Made by a program: the position numbers and the translations under genes
Notes under the pieces: generated by a model
Seen by the model: the letters and a program-made list of their open reading frames with translations, nothing else
Database searches by the model: none
What the model was told of the DNA's origin: nothing
Shown: in pieces, positions 35,191 to 47,447 of the stretch
Position numbering within the stretch: position 1 is the first letter of the stretch
Layout: each line of letters begins with the position of its first letter
Assembly (NCBI GenBank): GCA_003693705.1
Contig: RBZT01000706.1
Location: 1-64,000, forward strand
Length of the DNA stretch: 64,000 nt
Source of the DNA: Polymyxa betae
Lineage: Eukaryota > Endomyxa > Phytomyxea > Plasmodiophorida > Plasmodiophoridae
Reading direction: 5' to 3'

Positions 35191-36659
35191 GTCTGGGTGT
35201 GGACTAATCTAATGGAATTGACGGGGACGGCTCTCATCGATCATCTGGTAGGATGCTTCGTTACCAACTCTCCTATGAAAGCATTGTGATTGGTCGAACT
35301 TAGCAATTTCTGATCGCTGGCGTCGAAGGGCAAACCGCACGCGGGCTATTGCAGTTTCTGGCTGGATTATCGCCCAGGCTATGGGGACAAGTTCGGGCGT
35401 CGGCTTTGCTCCCAGATATGATTGCCGCCTGTTCTAGACGACCGCTGGATCTAGCGATGCTTGTGTATTTATGCACGGAATCTCCCGCCACAATCTCGTC
35501 GGTGACGTCGGCATGCATCCTGCCGTGCCTCTCAGTTTTATCTGGAGAAATCAATGCTGTTGAGCTAGATTCACAGCCTGGCTCTTCTGCTCCCAGTAGC
35601 CAAGTTCGCAGGCGTCGCAAGAGGCTTCGAGATGAGTCGGAATCTAATGGGATTCAGCCAATAATCAGATTGCCAGAGACTTGTCAATTAGCACACAGCA
35701 GGCCATCTCTTCTTATGGGACATAGTCTCTCCAGGGCTACTTGCGATCCTAATTTCGCCCAGATGCTCTATAATCACTTCGAATTTCTACCTGTGATAAG
35801 ACAGCTGATTAACACAGACTTTCAAGATTCGTTAAGGAACCATTACATGGCTTTTCGTTTACACAAATGTCTTTCCATTCTGGAGAACATCTCATCCTTA
35901 GAAGGATTTCCTGGTCACAAGAAATCTGATTTAATGCAATGTCTGCTGCCATGGCTAGATCAAGTTCTTGCCTTGGAATGCGAGATGTGGATCAATGATG
36001 AGGCCGATCATGCTTTACTGCAAAGTGTTTGCTGTGCTCTTCGTGCTCTCACCAATTTAACCAACGGAGATGCTAATACATGCGCTGCATTGCGATCTGC
36101 CAAAGGGATCAAAACTGCTATTCGCGTCATTCAACTGTGTGAGAGCGCGGTTGTTAGAAGCAGTGCCGCCTGCGATCTTATAACAATCGCTGTCGCGTTG
36201 TTGACCAACTGTGCCGAAGTCGATCAGACAGCACAAAGGCTACTTTGTGGCGAGCCGGTCTTAACCGACCTGTTCCAAGGCGTTTCTCAGTTTTGGCAAG
36301 TTGCTGTTGATACAGAACATCCTGAAAGCGAACAGATGGTTCATGTACGGACTCTGGTCGTTGTTTGGGCATTTTAATGATTGTTGTTTTAGTGCCGAAC
36401 CGTTGCTGGCTATGTATCATTGCTTATTAGTGTTTTATATCTGGGCTGCTCAGGTCAACGTGAAGCTTTATCGCGTTCTTGTTCAATCCCGATGGTGGCC
36501 GACATTCTTGATCAGTTCGCTATTCTGACGAAGCTTGGCCATCCTGAACAAACGCAGATGATTGATGAGATCACAAGAATACATCGGCGGCTTGTATCAT
36601 GTATTGGGATGTGTGAACTTTCTAAGAGCTCTAGTTGCAGTCCTGCCTCTGTTACATAA
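35191..36659 (+). CDS. WAPL-domain (wings apart-like) cohesin regulator, 5' end not found
   Basis: Armadillo-type helical repeats: ELTGTALIDHLQFLIAGVEG joins by a clean intron to QTARGLLQFLAGLSPRLWGQ, then LDLAMLVYLCTES, LLQSVCCALRALTNLTNGDA, CDLITIAVALLTNCAEVD, and after a 47-nt intron VAGYVSLLISVLYLGC, ending SPASVT. The order (ARCLSLLELA-like helix, RALxNLTNxN motif, late VxxYxALLxG motif) matches the conserved C-terminal WAPL domain, which releases cohesin from chromatin. An Arg-rich nuclear-type stretch (VRRRRKRLRDE) sits in the middle. Upstream exons near 34960 are possible but unproven, so this is a partial model. Confidence 0.6.
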
Positions 36660-37290
36660 ATGTCTAAAATTGACTCGGTCGAGCTGGACTAATATCTGAT
36701 ACGGAATGCAACAAAGAGGTTCTTTTTCAATTTCCAGGCAGAATAGATGGAGTTTCTCCTCCGGCGGAGAACTATGCAATGCGATGGAATCGTTTAGTAT
36801 GTTGAACGAAGTCAATGGTCAGTGATGTCAAACCAACGGGTAGTTTAAAAAATCGCAAAAACGTATAGTAAGAAACATGGACACTCTCTGTCTGTCAAGT
36901 CATCAACGCGTTTATCGCCTCCGACCGATCGATATGAAGGTCCCACCAACACATGATGAATAAATCGTTTAGACCTAAGGGTCACCACATAGATGCTCGT
37001 TCTCAAAAAGCAGGTTTCCAGAACATTTTGCCTCTTGCATCACGCATTGGACGATTTGGCCCTTTATTGCTTGAGCGGCCTTCTGCCGGTAACCGATTGT
37101 CTGCGTTAACGTTACAACGAATGCTTGAATAACGAATGAATCCCTTTCCGTTACCTGCGAGCCAGTATCTAAAAGTGTTAAGTCGCCAGTGGAGGCCGGC
37201 TGCCCTCTCAGAAGCAAGAAGACGGGTCTGTCATCACGAAGAATGTCGTGTCCTTTTCAATCCGGTTCGAATGGACAGGGCCAATGTCCT
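36660..37290. other. Intergenic, no supported gene
   Basis: Short ORFs only. The open frame of the next gene extends upstream without an ATG, so the 5' UTR of tryptophan 2,3-dioxygenase is probably here. Confidence 0.5.
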
Positions 37291-38193
37291 ATGCGAGCCA
37301 GCCCGGATGCAGATGCTTGCTATTACTCGACTTATCTTGGACTACCAGCGGTGCTTGACTCTCAGAAGCCTACCACCGATGCCCATGACGAATTTCTGTT
37401 CATCACGACGCACCAGACATTCGAGATTTGGTTCAAGCAAGTGCTTTTGGAGATGAAGACGCTGGGGGGTATTTTATCTGGACCGGCTCCGAAGTTGCAG
37501 ACGGCTTGCGAGCTTCTGCAGCGGATCTGCAGAATTCTGGGTCTTCTCGTAAGTCAGTTTACCATTCTGGAAACAATGACTCCGCTGGACTTCCTTCGTT
37601 TTCGATATAGTCTGGGGACGGCATCCGGGTTTCAGTCAGCTCAGTTCAAGATTATCGAAATCAGCATGGGGCTATCAGAAAAGCAGCGAGTTTTCCCTTT
37701 AGCTGCAACCCTAGACATTTTCCAGAAAGAAGATCGTGATGCAATCGAGCTGACCATGAGGCAGCCAACTTTAGCTCAGATTGTTGATTCATGGCTGTCG
37801 GGATTCGATATTGCTGAATTCTGGCAAAAGTACTCAGCTGCACTTCAACATGCTGGTCATTTCAGGAGTGTTCTCGATGAATCAGAGTATCTCATGAATG
37901 ACCATCAGCTTTCTTTAAATTCGTTTCGTGCTGCTCTCATGATACATATGTGTCGAGAGAAGTACGGCCAGGAATACACGATATTGTCGAGATTATGCGA
38001 GATGGATGAGCTGATGGCAAAATGGAGGTTCCACCATGCTTCAATGGTTCAGCGTATAATTGGACGGAAAAAGGGAACTGGAGGCTCTTCTGGTATGGAA
38101 TATCTCATTCAAACCAGCATGAGGCATCTAGTTTTTACGGATCTGTCATCAGTAGCCCAATATCTTGTCATTGATGACAGCGTATTGTTATAA
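37291..38193 (+). CDS. TDO2: Tryptophan 2,3-dioxygenase
   Basis: Haem enzyme that opens the indole ring of tryptophan in the kynurenine pathway. One exon, 300 aa from ATG 37291 (relatives have ~280-400). It shows YYSTYLGLPAVLDSQKP at the family start, then DEFLFITTHQTFEIWFKQVL with the distal-side histidine, TPLDFLRFRYSLGTASGFQS, and the proximal haem ligand in KWRFHHASMVQR (second His of the pair, aligned to His328 of human TDO). GTGGSSGMEYL closes the active site. All known catalytic residues appear present. Confidence 0.95.
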   Translation: MRASPDADACYYSTYLGLPAVLDSQKPTTDAHDEFLFITTHQTFEIWFKQVLLEMKTLGGILSGPAPKLQTACELLQRICRILGLLVSQFTILETMTPLDFLRFRYSLGTASGFQSAQFKIIEISMGLSEKQRVFPLAATLDIFQKEDRDAIELTMRQPTLAQIVDSWLSGFDIAEFWQKYSAALQHAGHFRSVLDESEYLMNDHQLSLNSFRAALMIHMCREKYGQEYTILSRLCEMDELMAKWRFHHASMVQRIIGRKKGTGGSSGMEYLIQTSMRHLVFTDLSSVAQYLVIDDSVLL

Positions 38194-38383
38194 TCCCAGA
38201 ACATAATTGTAAATAACAACTGTATTATATTAATTGCTAATCTAAATTTCACAATTTATAGAAAATCTGGTGAGGTGGCCCGGAAGCACGGAGATCGCGT
38301 AATGACGTCATGCTGCTCCTGTGAGTTTGGCGAGATTCGTCTATGGCACCCTAACATTGCCGAATACTGTCATTGCACCTAAG

Positions 38384-39300
38384 ATGTCGTCCGATTCAGA
38401 CTTGGAAGATTCGGTACTTGACATTAGGGTGAAGTACAGAAAGTTGCACGTTGCGGTCGTAAATAACTCGGGTCTTCTGCAGCTTTGGGCTTCGTTCCTG
38501 TTTGCTTTGATCACTGTGTTTTGGAACAGCGCCTTTCAAGTAGTAACTGAATATGTCCCGAAGTCTTTGGACAACCGGCTCTTACGAGACCTCGCTCACT
38601 CTTTAAGCGACCATTATCTTGGGAAGTGGATTCCAAAACCGCTTATTGTTGATTTGCTTTTAACACTAATGTTGGTAATCACGTTCGTGCGATTTTTCTG
38701 TTTCACCCCGCGGGCTGTATCGCTCGTGATCCTAAAGCGGTATTTGCTTTTGCAAGGTGTGATATTCTTATTGCGAGGACCTGCTCTTTATGTAAGCATC
38801 TCCTGGTCAAAGCATTGACGGCTTTTAACGATTTACAGATGACGATGCTCCCGCCGACATTAACAAATCCACAAGATTGCCTCTTTGACTCTTCCGGGTC
38901 TTTCGTTCTAGATACTCTTCTGGTATCACTTCGGCAGAAAGTCACCTGCACTGACCTTTTCTTCAGTGGCCATTCAGCCATGATGTTATTATGGACGTTG
39001 TTTATGACCGCCCATACCACTCCAGAAACTTTCAATTCAAAAGGCCTCTATTATATCTTCATGTTCATGATATGGATCATTACGACCATAACACTTGCTC
39101 TTATTCCGCTGACAAAGTTCCATTACTCTATCGATGTTTACATTGGGATTTTGCTGCCGGTTTTGCTGCAGAGACTCTACTATGATATTCTCTCGACACT
39201 GTCGCTCCTGGAGGAGACCTCCTCCACGAAGCTATCGTGGTCTCAAAATCTGGTGCTTTGGTTCGAGACAGGATATCGCGAACTTCGCCTGCAAAGTTAA
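38384..39300 (+). CDS. Sphingomyelin-synthase-like (PAP2_C) phosphotransferase
   Basis: Two exons (38384-38791, 38839-39300; 47-nt intron) give a six-helix membrane protein of 289 aa. The first catalytic motif is CTDLFFSGHSAMM (family C(G/T)D..(Y/F)SGHT) and the second is HYSIDVYIG (family HYTxDV); both histidines and the Asp are present. SMS/ceramide phosphotransferases act in the Golgi or plasma membrane, moving a phospho-headgroup onto ceramide. Headgroup (choline, ethanolamine, inositol) cannot be told. C-terminal tail is cytosolic and short. Confidence 0.85.
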
Positions 39301-39499
39301 CGGAATCTATAACTCAACATTCCCTATATGTGTATACACATTCTTTAAAGTTTTTCAAATCATGCTTGATGGTGTGGTTGCATAGTGTTAGCCGATTCTA
39401 CCAATTGGACGGCCACTATCATCATGTTCTTATTTTAGCTCTAATCTGAAGTTGCTCTGCATCATCACAGCCAGATTTCAATTAGTACATTGACGTTTA

Positions 39500-40740
39500 T
39501 TATGGGAATAGGCCGAATGGAAGGAAAGGTGTTGACGGCCATGGATCGACGGGGAAGATACTCATTCCGGGCATTAAGGGGATAATTGGAGGAAATACTG
39601 GCGCTTTTGGAGGGGAGAATGGGATGCACAAAGGCGGCGCAAATCGACCCAGTTGGCCATATGGGAAGCCGCTGGTTGCAGATAAAGGAGAAAACCCAGC
39701 GCCTGCTGCTGGTGCGGCAGTTCCAGCGCCTTCTGTTGGTGCGGCAGTTCCAGCAACAGGAGCAGGACCCCCTGCACCACCAGCAGGTCCTGGTTCGGTT
39801 CCGCTCGCATTGGCTCCAGCAGCTCCAGCTGCTGGTTGTAGCAACGACGAAAGTTGAGATAATGGAATCAAGGTAATAGTTGGAGTTTGCTCTGCCCCAG
39901 CAGCTGCCGCTACAAAGCCTCTAGCCTGGTTACCAGGGTTCCTTTTAAATCCCACCGTACCTGTTTGACCACCAGCACCCCCAAAGCCGCCAGGGTATAA
40001 TGCTGCAAATAGATTCAATTATTCGACAATTATCTCTGTGCTCTTACCTGTATTCTGGAGAAGAGATAATTCGGGTGCGTATGAAGTGATTATGCCTGGC
40101 GAAGCGGATCCCCCTACACCTGGTGGTAAATACGTCGTTTCGAGCAACGAAGCTAATGGCGCGTATGAAGTAATCGTAACCGGTGCTCCTCCACCTCCAC
40201 CATAGCCGAGCGCTGCAGGTAGAGCAGGTGCGTCTAAAGCCCCAAAGCCACGTACGCCTCCTAACGAAGACGTTCCAGCGCCTATGAAAGCATTACTGAC
40301 GGAACCCATTGATGATCTATGAACCAACCTTGTAATCCTCCACCTCCAGCTCCTTGGCTTCCAGCACCTTCGGCCCCTTGAGCACCGGCACTAACCGGTA
40401 AAGTGACAACCGGGATTGATATCGGGGCTGTCGTTTGTGCACTGGTTTGCTCTGCCGCCAAGGCTGCACTTATCGGAGCTGGCGAAGCGGTTGCAATTGG
40501 TGCCTGTGTTGGAGGAAGTGTGAGTACTATTGGAGGCGGCTGTCCTGTAGGCAATGGTGGAATCGGGGTGCTGGTTGCTGGCGCCGGTGTGCCAATTATT
40601 GGTGGTAAAGTTGCTGGAGGTGGAGTTATTACAGGCTGGGAAGGGGGAATGCTTAACGGTGGCGCCGTTGGCGTACAACATGGTTGTCTGATCTGTGCTG
40701 TCGCGATTGCGACCAACGCAATCAACGTTGTTGAAAGCAT
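39500..40740 (-). CDS. Secreted low-complexity protein, family member A
   Basis: Three exons on the minus strand. The start (40740) is a signal peptide (MLSTTLIALVAIATAQ) then IRQPCCTPTAPP. A Pro/Thr/Ile-rich domain follows, then ISIPVVTLP and a Gly/Ala-rich run ending GGGLQG at the first intron. The second exon holds VTITSYAPLASLLETTYLPP and a second, shorter ITSYAPELSLLQNT. The third holds TITLIPLSQLSSLLQPAAGA and a Gly/Ala/Pro-rich tail ending LPFGLFP. No known domain. The same modules, in the same order and with the same splice position after G-G-x-Q-G, occur in the gene at 55236-56957. Secretion is inferred; a role in a wall, coat or adhesive is speculation. Confidence 0.75.
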
Positions 40741-40874
40741 GATCGAGCTGTTTTGAATCTGATGAGTATCGTTCCGGTCCCAGAACGTGGGAACCTCAAA
40801 TGATGACGCTCACCTCAAGAAGCCAATTCATGGTATGGAATTGTTCCTTTTATGATTGTGGATTCCGGCGTGAG

Positions 40875-41461
40875 TTAAACCTCCGAAAGTGAAAGCGTTT
40901 TGCTGCTCACATTCCATTGCGTTGAAACTCCTAACTGCTCAGGTGGACCATAAAACTGTAGTTGGGGCGGGTTGACACCTTCCAGGATCTGTTGCAGCAT
41001 TCCAACTAATCACCGTTGAAGTTCGATTCTGACGCCATGCTGGGCGTTGTTGACAGGAGATCGTCGATAAAATGCAAGCGGTCTGACCCATGTGAAAACG
41101 TTGACTCCAATCAATGCCCTGTCGGCAGTGAGTGAGGCAAATAAATGGTCAATCTGTAAACAAACAGTGTGTGTGTGGATGCTATCTGAAACATCGAGGT
41201 CTAAAGATGCAATCTCCATCCGCTCAACCAGTGAATGTTGGACGTTAGTATGTTTATTGCTGGAATTTGAAAAATTTCCATTCCAGGGCCAAGATTCGTC
41301 AACCTTAAGGATGGCATGGCAGTCGTTTAGAAGGTGGCCAATCTTGTGACACTTGAGGCACGTCCCCTTTCATCCAAGTTGATGCAATGGGCATTGACAC
41401 ATTCAGCGAGACGTTGGTCTCGGCTCCGTGAGCTATGTGATCCTGTGATGACCAGGCAGAG
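40875..41461 (-). CDS. CCHC zinc-knuckle protein with an apparent frame break
   Basis: From a 3' splice site at 41462 the frame reads RDQRLAECVNAHCINLDERG. It then shifts at the AAAGGGG run (41364-41370) into TCLKCHKIGHLLNDCH, a perfect CX2CX4HX4C zinc knuckle. The frame stays open through LVERMEIASLDLDV and FTWVRPLAFYRRSP to about 41030, where a 45-nt intron skips a TGA and joins ILEGVNPPQLQFYGPP, ending SLSEV at 40875. The shift could be a homopolymer error or an intron I cannot resolve. Zinc knuckles bind nucleic acid; a host RNA-binding gene and a Gag-like retroelement relic are both possible. Confidence 0.4.
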
Positions 41462-41491
41462 CTGGGTATTTAAGCGCTGGGTATTTAAGCG
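41462..41491. repeat. 15-bp tandem duplication
   Basis: CTGGGTATTTAAGCG occurs twice in direct succession (41462-41476, 41477-41491), at the edge of the zinc-knuckle exon. Perfect copies, so recent. Confidence 0.7.
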
Positions 41492-41808
41492 GCTTATTGC
41501 CAGCACTCATATAGACGCAAACGGATAGGCCGGACTTCGGATATTTCAGGTCAAAACAGAAAACGAATTCGTTTTGTGTGAAAACATTTTGCTCTTGTTC
41601 TGCTTTTCTGATAGATGATCGAGGTAAATAAACTCGTATCGATCGATTGCCGATATTTGATGCAGTTTTCTATAACTTTATCATGAAAAATGCATCTTGT
41701 TACCGTCGCTATGGCAATGGGGATTGCAAATTGGAGATTGGTTGTTTATCCCGTCACACGATCTATTTCAACCAATCGCGGTCTGCGTTTGACCTTTCGC
41801 CGGCGTAA

Positions 41809-44800
41809 ATGTCGGTGTCGACCGATGCCAGTTCTCAAGTGTGTCTGTCGAAAATCGATCAATTCGAGAATACTGACCTGAACAATTAGATCAGCACCTG
41901 TTTAACGACCCTTGCATCATCGGATTTACCTTTCTTGCAATGTGTATTAGGATCAGGCGCTTTCAAAACGAGATCCGGTCAGGTGGTTACCCAGCTAACG
42001 GCAGCTCAGGTATTCCTTGACATAGTTTCGACAACACCAACTGAAATTTGATGACTATCAGATAGCATCGATTGTAGCGGGTACGACATCACCCGGCGAC
42101 TATAGTTTCATTTGTCCAACAACAACGACGTCTCCATCATCAGCATGTTGCTCTGCTGCATCTAAAGCACAGCAGTGCCAATTGTCGTCTTCGTCTCTGC
42201 AAAATGCGGTTCTCGTTGATTGCAAGAATATGATGGATCAAGTCGTATGGCGAAGCTACGAATGTTCAGCCCCTGCTAGCATCATCGTTGCTGTTTTGTT
42301 AGCTACCCTGGTTTTGATAAGCTTCGTCACGATAAGATATCTGGTATATCGTCCCAGATCTCATCTATGGCAACGTCAGCTCTGGGCGTTGATCATCAAA
42401 AACGTGAGCGTCTGGAGAAGAACCATTGGCCGTCATCTTCGTGGTATAATATTCGCTTTGGCTTTGATCGGCGTCCTGGTTCTCATTACCGAATTGACTG
42501 GCGACAGCGTCACGATGGTTTCTGCCTCCCAGTCCTTGAATCTAAATTTGGAGTTTCGCGGCCCATCCGCTTTACGAACCGAATTGTTTCAGAAAATGAG
42601 GCCTGTCGCCGGCCTGCTCTTCCTCATAGCCGTCACTTATCCAATCAGCCAGATTATAATCGCTGTTGTATTAGAGAAAGAGCAGCGTATCCGAGAAGCA
42701 ATAAGAGTAACTGGGGTTACAGATGGGGTAGCCTTGGTGTCATGGGGTCTATCCTATCTAGTCGCCTTTCAGCCTCTCTGTTTGGGCTTGGCCTTCTTAA
42801 CTCATTACGGCAATGTCTTCCCCAACCTTCCGGTCACTTCGTTATTGCTGTTGTTCACCTCGTTTCTAGCTGCTTCTGTAGCTCTATGTCTATCGCTGTC
42901 CGCCTTCTTCGATCAGACGCGCCCGGCTGTTATCGGGACTCTAGTCTTCGTCTACTTAACCCACTTCCTAGCGTTTTTGGCAACGTCGTCCAAAGTTTCG
43001 CAGGGGTTTGTATGTCTGCTAGCGCCGGCTTGCTTAGCAGTAGCTATCTCAAGCGCGCTGGCTGACTCGTCTCTGGGTACCGGATTTCAGCGCTCTTATG
43101 AGAATTATCTATATCCATCGTCATACTTATCACCAGCAGCTGCTACTGCCATTATGTTCGCCGATGTGCTGATATATTACGTTCTGGCCTGGTATCTAGA
43201 CCAGATTGTTCCACAGAGGATAGGGGTTCGGCTGCCTTGGTACTTTCCATTCCAGATATCGTATTGGATTGGCAGTAAAGCTGAAGAGGAGCACGTGGAG
43301 ATATCTGAGCTGACTGCACTTCATGTATTGCTTTTAAATCAGAATCTACAGCTAGAGCTTATTCGTATATAGGAGAAGAAATCTCATCGTAAAATCTCGA
43401 TGCGAGGCGCGATTAACATTTCGCAAAATCAGCCTAATCAGGATGCAGCTCGCATTGAAGAAGTCGATGCTGATTTGGAAGAATTGGGGCGCCAGCATAA
43501 GTATGTTTTAGTGTTTACTATGAATAGAACGTAATGGAAGATTTACAGATGCATTGAGACTTTATCATTAACGCGACATTACAAAGTCCCGGGCATGGCC
43601 AATGAGCGCATTGCTGTCAATCGTATGAGCATGACGTTATACTCTGGCCATATCACCAGCGTGCTTGGGCATAACGGCGCCGGCAAGACCACGTTAATCT
43701 CCATGCTTTGTGGGCTAGTGCGTCCAACATCGGGCGATGCTCTGATATTCGGTCTATCCCTACGTCGCTCGTTAGCACAGATTCGACGAAGTATGGGAAT
43801 GTGCCCACAGCACGACATCCTGTTTCTGGACTTAACGGCAGCTGAGAATATCAGGCTATTTGCCTGGCTGAAAGGCGTCGAACCGAATCAGGTCGATGAG
43901 CAAGCTAAACAGCTATTGACGGAGCTAGGCTTAGGGGAGAAATATCACTCCAAAGTCAATGATCTTTCAGGGGGTCAGAAAAGAAAACTCTGTGTAGCTA
44001 TCGCTCTTATTGGTGGATCAAGTGTAGTATTTCTTGATGAACCCACTGCTGGTAAATGGTTTCGTTAATGCTTGATTTCTCTTCATGTTCATGCAGGAAT
44101 GGATCCGTACAGCAGGCGTCAGACCTGGGATGTGCTGCTCAACAATCGGAAAGGTCGCGTTATGGTTTTAACAACACACTTTATGGACGAAGCCGATATA
44201 CTGTCAGACCGCATTGCCATAGTATCAGATGGAAATCTCTGCTGTATTGGTACCAGTTTATTTCTCAAAACATTGTATGGCAATGGATATCGCCTTAGTA
44301 TTGGGATGACTGGAGCTGGGCGCGACACTCAGAAGTCCATCGTCGCAAGCAGCGGTGTTCGAGATCTAATTCTTTCAAGGATTAACGGCTCGTCCGTTCT
44401 ATCGAGTGCTAACCAAGGCCAAGATCTCATATTCCAACTCCCTCTGAACGAGGCTCATCAATTCCCAGGCCTTTTTCGAACACTGGATTCGATTAGTGAT
44501 CGTGTTGAATATGGAATATCGGTGACAACACTGGAGGACGTATTTCTGACTGTAGCTTCCCAACGTCGTGATGCTGTCGATGTCACCCATCATCGCGCTC
44601 AAAGTGTCAATCTCGATGACCCCCGCGCGGCCAAACATCGTCGTCGTCGCTCATCGGTTGCCGTCAAAGTCACCCGCCCGCAGCTACATTCCCCACCTCG
44701 AGTACGAAGGCAGCGATACTCGTGCTTCGAACGCGTGTTGTATCAGATGGTGATGAAGAGATATTGGCTGTCGAGGCGCGATTATCGCCAGCCGCTGTTT

Positions 44801-47270
44801 CTGATTGTACTGCCTCTGCTTTTTCTGCTCGTACCGATTGTTATTCCCGACATCCAAATAACGCCGATTTTGCGACCTGGACCGGGTTCGTATCCTTCAC
44901 CAGGGCCGTCACAATGCTCTGTTGATGCCGCGACCGATACGGCGACGTCTTGCTCCACAACAACATCAAACTGTGTTACTCTGGATGCCAATGGCAACTC
45001 TATTCAAGTTCGCCCACAGTATATCAATGCTGCCGATTTAGCTAACAAGTGCACGCTTTTTACATATATGGGATTCTGTCGTTATGTCCCGTGGATATGC
45101 TCAACTGATATCTGTTGTAACTGGCGAGATTACAGATCTCCTTGGTATCCATGCCAGACTTCGACTATGATACCCTCGAAGATGACAAGTAATGATGCTG
45201 ATGCTAACTGGAATGTTTATTGCCCCCGAAGGCAATATGCCATGATTCAGGGTACAACTGGATATGCATGCCAGGAAGATTTTTCAAATTGATTTATTTA
45301 CAGGTATCGTCAACGGGTTTGTAAAAGCGATGGCTGTGCTTATGGCGTTTGTGTTCGCGCCTTCTATTGTGATAGCCCATGCAGTACTGGAGACTGAGAA
45401 AAACACGAAATTTCTTCAACTGGTCTCTGGGGTGCGTTTAGCGACGTATTGGCTGGGTGCGGCAATCTGGGACCAGGTCTCGGTTTCTATTGGGGTTCTA
45501 ATCGCTATGGTCCTAATGGCAAACTATTCGTATCCTTTGGGCTCAGTCGCATATTTCCCTGCCATTCTGTTGATTATATTATTCGCACTCTCAATTGTCC
45601 CATTGGCGTATTGGGCTTCATTTCGGTTTAGCATATCATCTCGGGCGCTAACTGCTATGCTTGTGTTCAACATTGTGACAGGGGCTGGATTTGGAATATT
45701 AAACTACATTCTGCAAACAGTTACTATAAGACTGCCTTCCACATCTATTACGACTACAACCCTGTCGAGCTATCTCAGATACATCCTGATGATCTTCCCC
45801 GGTTTCTCTCTAACCGATGGTCTGCTTCGACTTCAGAACGAGCTCTACATCACTTGTATCGGAGACTCGCGCAATCCTTGCTTGAACCAGACGCCACCAA
45901 TCACTTCGGACATATGGAAAAATTGCCTTTATCTGATCGTAGTCACGATTTTTTGCTGGATCGGTTTGATCCGACGAGAAGGGCAAAATCTTCTGCAAGA
46001 CGATGAAATCTCACCGCTTCGAAAACGCTTTATTGAATATATATGCGGGAATTTGATTGAGGAAGTCCAACCAAAGCAAGCCCAAATGTTTTCCGATGAT
46101 AAAGATGTCAGTTCTGAAAAAGCCCATGTTCAGGAAATGGTTCAGTCCCGAAACCTGGATCCATTAGTCATTGCCGGCATGCACAAAATTTATCGTACAG
46201 GAACTGTTGCGCTATACCCCTTATACCTATCCATTTCTGCTGGACAGTGTTTAGGATTTCTTGGCATTAATGGTGCTGGAAAGACTACAACAATCAAATG
46301 CTTAACCGGAGCTATTCGACATTCTGGTGGTAATGCATTTATCGATGGTCACGATATAACTACAGATCTGTATGCGGCTCGAAATCGAGCTGGATATTGT
46401 CCACAGTTTGATGCATTGTTTGACCTGTTAACTGTCAAAGAACATCTAATGATGTTTTGCCGGATTCGCAGACTAAAATTGTCTGCAGTAGCCGAAGTGA
46501 TTGAATCGATGCAACTGGGCCTATTTACTGATGTCCCAGCTTGCTATTTATCCGGTGGTAATCGTAGGAAACTGTCTGCAGCTATAGCACTTCTAGGCTC
46601 TCCAAGAGTTGTCTATCTGGATGAGCCGTCGACGGGAATGGATCCACACGCTAAGCGCTTTCTATGGAGGAGAATTGGTGGAGTCATCGCTGCCGGCAAA
46701 ACGGCTGTAATGTTGACTACTCATTCGATGGAAGAATGTGAGGCTCTTTGTAGCAAAGTAGCGATATTGATGGGAGGAAAATTGGTTGGACTGGGCTCGA
46801 TTCAACATCTGAAAATGCGATTCGGGACAGGATACACAATCGAAGTTCGCACAACCACTGTTTCGTCAGCAATGATTCAAGCAGGAAAGAAACGTTTAGG
46901 AGGGGTTAGCGTGATAACGAAAGATAATATCCATAAAGTTTGCCAACAACTGGGAGATGCCAGTAAAGCAGAAACGAAGTCGACTGAAGGTGAAATCCCA
47001 GTGCGTCAGTTCCTGAAAGGATGGATTGAGGAAGGTCTCGCTGAAACCGTGATCACATATCTCGAGCAAAGGTTACCGGCAGCCCGGCTGAAATCTCGTC
47101 ATGGACCCCACATGTTATTCGAGATTCGAACAGGATCGTTAGCAGATATATTTGCGATTATGTCGACAGCGGAAGGGATCGAGCATTATGCTATATCTCA
47201 AACGAGTCTGGAAGAGATCTTCAACTCACTTGCTGAGAGTTTCCAAAGGAATCATGTACCTGCGACATAG
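41809..47270 (+). CDS. Full-size ABCA-type ABC transporter
   Basis: Seven exons (41809-41838, 41890-42009, 42062-43324, 43373-43500, 43549-44051, 44097-45251, 45304-47270) sum to 1721 codons in one frame; the first small exon is the least certain. Two halves. NBD1 has GHNGAGKTT, LSGGQKRKL and VVFLDEPTAG. NBD2 has GINGAGKTT, LSGGNRRKL and VVYLDEPSTG. Each membrane domain has six helices, the second preceded by QPLFLIVLPLLFLLVPIVIP. ABCA proteins move lipids across membranes. Odd points: a ~90-aa Cys/Thr-rich segment and a membrane helix (IIVAVLLATLVLISFVTI) come before the usual first helix, while the usual large first extracellular loop is cut to about 40 residues. The second loop is Cys-rich. 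Confidence 0.9.
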
Positions 47271-47447
47271 ATTATGGGAATTGAATCGCAATCGATGTAC
47301 CAGGCTATAATTTAAACATAAAGCAGGCAGGCAGTGGCTGATCTTGATGGTTTTCAGAAGTTATGGCTTTCGCCGAGCACTCTGCTGATAAACAAATCGA
47401 ACCCACGTCGTCAAGAAACCATGTTTCATGCCTCACCTTGTTGACAG

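Noticed and set aside
38101-38120. Loss of a histidine in MVQRIIG of tryptophan dioxygenase (human has MVHRM), suspected missing haem ligand
   Set aside because: The proximal ligand aligned to human His328 is five residues earlier and is present in WRFHHAS.
39586-39857. Plus-strand Ala/Gly/Pro ORFs antisense to the secreted paralogue A
   Set aside because: Low-complexity shadows; the minus strand has the signal peptide, splice sites and motifs shared with paralogue B.
41010-41012. In-frame TGA in the zinc-knuckle gene, suggesting readthrough or a pseudogene
   Set aside because: A 45-nt GT...AG intron in the correct phase skips it.
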